In this document: positions 57,001 through 64,000 of the stretch, in pieces | How the letters are laid out: each line of letters starts with the position of its first letter | How positions within the stretch are numbered: position 1 is the first letter of the stretch | Assembly (NCBI GenBank): GCA_030522415.1 | Contig: CM060127.1 | Location: forward strand, 2,027,114 to 2,091,113 | From: Channallabes apus | Taxonomy: Eukaryota > Chordata > Actinopteri > Siluriformes > Clariidae | Direction of reading: 5' to 3' | Length of the DNA: 64,000 nucleotides | The notes under the pieces: model-generated | Told to the model about the DNA's origin: nothing | Database searches by the model: none | The model's input: only the letters and a program-made list of their open reading frames with translations | Position numbers and translations under genes: made by a program

Positions 57001-57402
57001 CGGCGAGACATCGAACTCTGCGGAGGCCGGACCGCCTCCGGGACAATGTTTCTCCACAAAAGGACCCCAGCGTACACAGCGCCGACCGCCTTCATGCCTC
57101 CAAGACTGAGAGTCATGGTGACCGGGGACGGTCACAGCTCGGGTGGGGGCAGTGTGGCGTGGGAGGGCGGCGGCTGACGACCGTCATGCTTTGCGGGGCT
57201 TTTCTCTGTGTCTACCATGAGAGAGAAGGGTGTTTGGGTTAGTGACTTCGGCCAAGTTGGGTGTGTGTATGTGTGTGTGTTTGACCTGTGTATGTGTGCT
57301 TGTGCTGAGTTAATAAACTACTCCCCAGCTATTTGCATTGGGGAGCAAGTAAGCTCACTCCTCCTCCAAGATCCCTGCTAGCGTCGAAAAACACTAGAAT
57401 AC

Positions 57403-59304
57403 TAATAGAGCATCCAGCTATTCTTGAGCTGAAACAGGGGCGGAAATCTGAAAAGTGATTGACGTACTGTACAGAAGACTTCAGTCACAGTACGGTGATG
57501 AGACTCTTAGCTGCAGTAAAACATCTGAACGGTGCAAACGTCTGTAAAGAAGGCCGTAAGTCTGTAAATGACACGATCCCGGCCCGAGGTGGCTCGGAGC
57601 TCGAAAAAAATCCACATTGTCAACCTGCAGAAGAGACGCATCTCTCTGTGTGAACTGTACACACACTCATTCACCAACACCATGTACACATTACAGGAAG
57701 TCAGCGGGGAGTTATAGTCACATCCCCCGTATAGACCTCGCTCCAAGCTGTTAAAGGAGTTCTTGGGAGGCCGGCGTTTTAGACGTGAATCAGACAGTCT
57801 GATAAAATGTACTAAGAAAAGCAAGCAGTGGTGGAACACTGGTATAAGTTCATTGGTGTATCAGGGGATTATATAGAGAAATAAAGGGAGTTTTTACTCT
57901 TAGAAAAAATTCCCACCAAGACTTAGACGTTATATCGTAATTATTCTGGTAACGGTTTAAAGTTACAGTTAATTTAACAGCTATAAGATCATGTAAATCC
58001 CCCACAAGGCATGAAAGGTACTATAGGGTAGACGCCTGAGGAACTGGGTGTGTCCACTGCAACCTGCAACAACCAACACAAACTTCCCTCCAAATCTATG
58101 GGAATAAGTTTATTCCAGGAAAAATACGAGACCTATAAGAAGCCCAAACAAAAGTACAATTTTAAATTTCAGTAAAGAAGTCGTAATTAATTGTTTTGGT
58201 TACTCCAATAACACAAAAGCATGCATTAATGTGGACCTGATGTGGTCCATTAGTGGAAGGCACAACTTGCACTTACTTCATCATTAGGTCACATGATCAG
58301 AGTATGCGTGTAGAGTATACATGCGTAGGTACTCGATATCTTAGCTAAGACCCCTGAAATGCTACTCTTCTGCAAGTCCATGACTAACAACCCCAGTGAA
58401 GTTTCAAGGTATGATTTTTATTTGAAGCTCAGTATAACTGATGAAAGCTCTGTTTTTTTTTCCTTTTAATCTGTATAGTAGCAGGTCTTATTTGGATGCA
58501 ATTCTAATGGTACCACATTTATACAAATGGTAATACAATTACATGTAGATTGTTGGGTTAAATGGCAGAATCAATTGATTGATCAGTGGGCTAAAGTGGA
58601 GAAGATTGCTCGACATGCTTGCAAATGGTTTGCTGGGATCAGAAGAGAGAGGGAGGAAGGAACCTTCAAAGAGATCTAATTACATTTAAATTTGAACCTC
58701 TAGGCAAAAACCAACTGATTTTATGATGAAAATTTACATTTATATTTACATCTGTAAATTCTATCTATGAATTCCATCCTTGAGAAAACTGTCTTACTCA
58801 TGATTAATCTTTAATGGGAGCTGGATGTCGGAAGGTTCTAAAGGACTGTAATGACTATTAAACACCTCTCAGGTTTGTGAGGTTTAGCTTTGATTATGCC
58901 AGATATAAAATAATATGCTCATAAAAAGCAGTGAATAAAATAAAAAAATTATGCACTTGAAAGGAGAACAGGCAAGGTGTGTCCAAAAGGGCTGGTCTGT
59001 ACTGGTCAGTCCATCTCCTCTTATCTCACTTCATTCTCAGTTCTATGATGTTATTTTCGTGCCACAATCCTCTCTTTTTTGTGCACTGTTATGCCACTCT
59101 CTGGGTCTAAAAAGAATGAAATGGGTGTTTATTTCCAATGGTGAATAAGCAAAACCCTAAAAGGAGCTTCAGAAGCTGACAAGGACAAAATAATAAGCAA
59201 AACTCCCTCTAGCTAGTCCTACCCTACCCTTACTCTCTGACCAACCACAACCAGGAGAAAACAAAGGATAAATGAAATGCCGTCGACTCCCTACTCAGGC
59301 ACTA
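57403..59304. other. Intergenic, nothing recognised
   Basis: No convincing coding frame, RNA or named repeat. AT-rich. Confidence 0.5.
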
Positions 59305-61717
59305 CACTGTAAAAAGTGATTTTTTGACCTTGTAAATAATGGTAACATTATTTAAGTATGTTTTACAAACAAATACTATTTTGTCTTTTTACTTAAAAAT
59401 GTCATGTTTAATTCAGTACATTACTTGCAGTTTCTTTGTAATTTATTATACTAAAATACATATGTAAATTTAAATACAATCTCCTCAGTAATATTTACTT
59501 AGTGTTTGCCATCTAATCAAATCACACCAAAACTGAACAACTTAAAGTAAAATGTACTCAGTTCGGCAAGGTAATGGACTGCGTGCACGCAGACTCGTGA
59601 CGTACTTCCGCTTTGGCTCCGAAGTTTGAAGCGGCGCGCACAGAGGAAAGGAAGAGAGATTTCACCACGGCTAATGTGAATTTTACCACGGTAAGTTATT
59701 AATATGCTAAGTAATTAATTGAAATATATTTGCAGAAAAGTGTAGAGTCATTAAGCTATCTGCAGCCCCAGTGGTTTGTGCCTACCGTTTCTTTTTTTTA
59801 TTGAGGTACAAGTGCTAAAAGTGTTCATGTTAACAGTGTTAACAGATGTTTGGATAACGTTAAAACTTAATCTTAGTTTTGTTAAACAGAGTTAAAACAT
59901 TACTAAATGAAGCTATTAAAATAGTTGACAGAGTTAACTATAAATGTTACACAGATATAAATATGAGTTCTGTAAGTAAATCCTACGTTAATGTGAATGC
60001 GCTTCCTATTGGTTACGCCAGAGGCGCTGTTTCCCACTGTGTTCGAACAGTCTGCAGCAGAGCTGTGGAGAACTGCTGTGGGTAAGTTGCAATCTGTTGT
60101 AGCTCCACAATAAAAGTAAAAAATATAATTTCACAAGAAATGTCAGGCACTGTTTGAAAGGTATTCAACAGCATAGGTATTGATTCATCTGTCAAGTGTA
60201 TTTTTGTTCAATATCTGTGGTATTTTGATACTTTTATTTCCGTTTTGATGTACCTGGTTTTGCCATGTGCTAATGTGCTAATGAAATGCAATAAATTGCA
60301 ACATCATCCAAGTCCTGAGTGCGTGTGCTGATGAAGGGTGGGATAAACCGGGTCAGAGAGAGAAAAATCTAGAAGGTCACATATGACCTTAATCTTGTCA
60401 GACGATTATTGTAAAAATGAGTTTTAACATCCGTGCAAACTTAGCTCGAGGCATTGCCCTGTCGTGTTCTAGCATTCTGTCCCAGTAAAGTTCGAGCTGC
60501 CGAAATTTAATAATCACCCTGTTTTTCGCGTCTTAATCACACAGGATTAACGTTAGTTTTTAAAATGCACTTGTACAAGGCAAATATTACATTGAACTTT
60601 ATTTATATTGTTTACCTCTACTATTGGGTATGATAGCTATATATAGAAATTGATAAGGTGATACTGTACAGTATTTTAACCACTTTGCTCTGATTTGTAT
60701 ATTTCACAGGATGTCAGCAGAGACATGATTAAGGATACTTTCTCCAGTCATGTCATGAAAATCATTGTACTGAGCAGATCTGTAGAAGAGGAAGATGCCA
60801 GTATATCTGATGTCATCATTGTCATCGAGGGTACTGAGGTGCTGCTGGGATGTAAAAATCTCACCAATGCATGCATTTTACTCATGGGCTGCATTTACTC
60901 CCTAAATTTGAGCTATCCCCCAAAGCTGAGAAACACATTTGAAGTGTTCCAGAAAATCTTTCTTGGGCTAGATGCTTTAAAGTTTTCTCCAAAGGTTAAC
61001 TCTTTACATAGAAAGCTTGTAATCTAGTTGGGCACTACAGTACTTGCACTTATTGCACTTATGCTGTTTTACTGTGTTTTTTTGTTTTGTTTTGTTTTTT
61101 GCAAGAAAGGCAGCTACTAGTTTAACATTATTTGCACTTTTATACTTTTGTATTTTATATCTGCAACTGAGATTGTTCATGTTATATTTAAAGGTTTTAT
61201 ATGTTTAAATGTTTATGCACTTTAATGCACTGTGGTTGTTCTAAAAAAAAGTTTACTGGAGTAAAATGCACTATAGTGTACCATTTATCAAACAAATGCA
61301 GTTTTACTACTTTTTTTCATGCTCTCATCTGTTAAGGAATCTCAAAGAAATAAAAGATTTCAAGTAAAATGTATGTCAGTGTTATTTTATTGACCACCAT
61401 TTAAATACATAAACAACATCAAATGTTAAAATAATATTTAAAGTAAAGGTTACTCCATTTAAAATAAGATAACTAGGATTATTGTGTAAAAAAAAAAATT
61501 ATAAGCATTCCTTGAGTAAAATATATAAAGAAACAGTCAATACAGTTTACTGGGAAATTCCAAGTAAACTTTACTTTACTGAGATTTTCTAATTAAAGCT
61601 ACAGTTCTTTGTGTTTAGTTTTTACTTGGAAATTCTATTGAAATTACTCACATTTTCTAAGTGAAAAAACTTTCCTAACATTTTTTGAGTAAATCCTACT
61701 CCAAATTTTTTTCAGTG
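59305..61717 (+). mobile_element. CACTG-ended DNA element carrying an ORF
   Basis: Starts CACTGTAAAAA (59305), ends TTTTTTTCAGTG (61717); TA on both sides (59303-59304, 61718-61719). Inside is a GC-rich leader with a CCACGGTAAGTT donor-like site (59640-59698) and, after an acceptor, a coding exon (next entry) with AATAAA downstream (61349). It looks like a promoter-exon-intron-exon cassette inside transposon ends. The class (EnSpm/CMC-like) is an inference from CACTG ends. Confidence 0.65.
60710..61027 (+). CDS. Transposon-carried conserved ORF, function unknown
   Basis: About 105 codons after an acceptor-like ATTTCACAG (60701-60709): MIKDTFSSHVMKIIVLS, VIIVIEGTEVLLGCKNLTNA, CILLMGCIYSLNLSYPPKLR, NTFEVFQKIFLGLDALK, ending at TAG 61025. 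I associate this pattern with uncharacterised fish proteins found in many copies. No catalytic motif is visible. It could be a captured host exon or a transposon accessory protein. Confidence 0.5.
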   Translation, partial: DVSRDMIKDTFSSHVMKIIVLSRSVEEEDASISDVIIVIEGTEVLLGCKNLTNACILLMGCIYSLNLSYPPKLRNTFEVFQKIFLGLDALKFSPKVNSLHRKLVI

Positions 61718-61719
61718 TA

Positions 61720-62240
61720 TATACAAAATTTATGTACGAAACAAAACAACCAAAAGCCAAAAAAGAGCAAACCCAAAACACCGTCAAAACAAGCGCATGC
61801 TCATACATGGAAAAGGTCTAACAAATATCAAGCAATATCGAAGGGGAACATCAGAACGTAGCCAGAAAACCTCACAAGGGGTCACACACAGTGTCTCTCT
61901 CACGTCAATCACAGTATAAACAGTCAGCAGAGGCTCGGCGTGCAGCACTGGAGTCTGAAGGGGCTTTAGTGCGCCTCTGGGTCTCCTGGGTAACCAATCG
62001 ACAGGCAGGAGGCGGGATCAACGCGGGTAGAGCAACCAACCGATTGCAGGAAGCAACTGATTGCAGTGATCGGGTCCTGAAACAGTAAGAGACACACACA
62101 CCCAATTCCACCACCAACAGAGACACAAGCAAAGCACAAAATACAAACAAGCTCAATATCGTAACATCCACTCAAATGTTATTTTATTTGCATCTGCTCA
62201 AACTCCTTCTTATGCACACAACTTTCACTTTTCTTTCTCT
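61720..62240. other. Unassigned repeat-like sequence
   Basis: GC-moderate stretch with CACACAC-rich ends. No coding frame is supported. Confidence 0.4.
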
Positions 62241-62359
62241 CTCTCTTGTGTCTGACCAATATCACATCTCTGCACTCGCTCAGGTGCTGTAGTGGCACGT
62301 GGTTATCATTATATCACACAACTATCCAATCAGAGACTGGAGGAGGAACAATTAACGTG

Positions 62360-64000
62360 CAACGTGATGGCAACGTGATGGCGCGGCCACGTCCAGACGC
62401 CTCCCTGATCGCTCCGTACAAACTGTGCATTTTTTTCCTTCTTTCTTTATTTATTTTACTTTCATTCGCTAAGAGTACTTCAGGTTTAGTGACCTATGAC
62501 AGTAGAACACTACTGGATATAGGAATTCAGATTTCGGCGCTTACTTATACCACCTTTAAGCCTGACCCGTCGTGGCCCGCTGAGATACTACACTGCTCAG
62601 ACGACAACAACAATGGACGGGACGCTAACCCGCGGCGAAGAACAAAGAAGCGTCGAGGGAAACGCGCCGGCGTCCGTAACAGAATGAGAGAACAAGCTCA
62701 TCGCACCCCTCTGCCGAGTATCCTGCTGGCTAATGTACAGTCACTGAAGAATAAGCTTGATGACCTCAGAGCCAGAGTTACTTTCCAGCGTGATATCAGG
62801 GATTGTAATCTTCTGTGCTTTACAGAAACATGGCTGACCCCCATTGTGCCGGACCGAGTCGTAACCCCATCGGACTCATTCTCTGTGTTCCGCATGGACA
62901 GGACGGCAGAGTCTAACAAAGCTAAAGGTGGAGGTGTGTGCTTCATGGTCAACAAGAAGTGGTGCGATGCGAGGAGTGTTTCCATTCTCTCCAGTAGTTG
63001 CTTGCCTCATTTGGAATATCTGAGTGTTAAGTGTCGTCCTTTCTACCTGCCTCGCGAGTTCACCTCGGTCATTGCCACGGCGGTGTACATCCCACCCCAC
63101 GCGGACACAGGCACTGCTCTGTCTGAACTACATGATGTGCTGAGTGAGTTCCAAAACAAACACCCGGACGCAGCGCACATTGTAGCAGGTGACTTTAATA
63201 AAGCGAACCTCAGACAGGTTATGCCAAACTTTCACCAACATGTTACATGTCCGACGAGGGGACTCAACATTCTGGACCACTGTTAAACACCATACAAGCC
63301 GGGCTACAAAGCTGTTTCACATCCAGCATTCGGGAAATCAGACCACAACGCCATTTTCCTCATACCGGAATATCAACAAAGCTTTCGTCGTGAAGCTCCG
63401 GTCATGAGGGAGGTGCAATGCTGGTCTGCCCAATCAGAAGCTACGCTGCAGGACGCGCTCGATGACGTAGATTGGGACATGTTCCGAGCCTGCACAGTAG
63501 ACATCAACGAGTTTGCGGATGTAGCAGTTAGCTTCGTTAGCACGCTCGTAAATGAAGTTGTCCCAACAGTGAGGTTCAAATCGTTTCCGAACCAGAAGCC
63601 TTGGGTAGACCGATCGATACGTGATGCTGTGAATGCCCGGACCGCTGCTTATAATGCTGCATACAAAGCGGCTTCTTATGGCGTCAGGCGAGCGGTGAGG
63701 GAAGCTAAGGGACGGTTCCGACAGCGAACCGAATCACACTTCCATCAGGGTGACACACGTCGCATGGCACGGATTCCACGACGATCGTCGCCGACTCTGC
63801 ATTCACCAACGAGCTGAACGCATTCTTCGCCCGGTTCGAGGTTAGCCAGGTGGCTAATGCTAGCAGCCTGGTGACTGAGAATGATGACGTCATCAGCGAG
63901 GATTGCGTCATCAGCATCGCAGAGCACGACGTTCGCACGGCGCTGAGGAGGGTGAACACCAGGAAAGCGGCGGGTCCAGATGGCATCTCTGGGCGCCTGC
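62360..64000 (+). mobile_element. LINE, 5' part, cut by window edge
   Basis: Same family as 38239-41632, plus strand. Starts near 62360 with ATGGCGCGGCC at 62372. Endonuclease motifs [42 protein letters not shown] and VAGDFNKANL. A TAA interrupts it at 63284-63286 where the other copy has Tyr (DHC*TPYKPG), after which the frame continues to about 63770. There a deletion or frameshift occurs, and the RT start [15 protein letters not shown] is read in another frame at 63952. Decayed copy. Confidence 0.88.

Larger units (their letters stand above)
55370..57397 (+). mobile_element. LTR retrotransposon with deleted pol
   Basis: 5' LTR 55370-55610 and 3' LTR 57153-57397, near-identical, both starting TGTGGCGTGGG. 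Flanked by AATAC on both sides (55365-55369, 57398-57402). TTGGTGTCAGAAGTGGGAT at 55611 has the position of a primer-binding site; GGTGGGGGCAG before the 3' LTR is the polypurine tract. Interior: gag, then directly the integrase end. Protease, RT, RNase H and the integrase core are absent, so it depends on a helper. Probably Ty3/gypsy. Confidence 0.88.

Noticed and set aside
55721..57177. Minus- and plus-strand frames inside the LTR element
   Set aside because: GC-rich shadows of gag and integrase remnant.

Overview
The window looks like a teleost fish chromosome segment. Coding sequence is split into short exons with GT/AG borders, and the repeats are fish-typical: Tc1/mariner, hAT, Ty3/gypsy, DIRS, L2-like LINEs and tRNA-derived SINEs. 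There are no bacterial operons, ribosome binding sites or CRISPR arrays. The species cannot be named from the sequence.

The one host locus I can reconstruct is on the minus strand and fills most of the window, from an ATG at 54883 to a stop at 829. It is an array of galectin carbohydrate-recognition domains (CRDs). Hand-placed splice sites give 61 exons. Every junction keeps frame, no internal copy has its own start exon or a stop, and only the last copy has a terminal exon. Read as one gene, it encodes about 2,190 residues with nine complete CRDs and eight miniature modules. In a miniature module the two core CRD exons (199 + 114 nt) are replaced by one 37-nt exon. CRDs 1-4 (54.6-48.4 kb) are diverged from each other. 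CRDs 5-9 (44.8, 37.5, 30.4, 21.1 and 1.8 kb) are near-identical and lie in repeated blocks that include their transposon-filled introns. All of this is conceptual and needs transcript support.

Layout: 1-422 tetranucleotide repeat; 829-4501 last CRD and two mini modules, with a 1.4-kb CACTG-ended element; 4.68-5.34 kb deleted-CRD stub and orphan ORF; 5.36-12.7 kb a gypsy element inside a LINE, carrying a hAT-like element that itself carries a Tc1/mariner; 14.3-18.9 kb a DIRS element (minus); 19.6-21.1 kb CRD8 block; 21.2-28.3 kb intron packed with LINE, DIRS and SINE pieces; 28.3-30.4 kb CRD7 block; 30.4-36.0 kb a shorter copy of that intron; 36.0-37.5 kb CRD6 block; 37.7-42.0 kb a full-length LINE inside an older LINE; 42.9-54.9 kb CRDs 5 to 1, with a TTAA-flanked element holding a SINE at 46.8-48.4 kb; 54.9-55.0 kb TATA promoter; 55.4-57.4 kb LTR element with deleted pol; 59.3-61.7 kb a CACTG-ended element carrying an ORF; 62.3-64.0 kb the start of another LINE, cut by the window edge.

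How it works together: the galectin exons are probably one secreted or cytosolic multivalent lectin, as galectins usually lack a signal peptide. The transposons do not cooperate with it. They mark how the array grew by tandem duplication and was then enlarged, and partly deleted, inside its introns.
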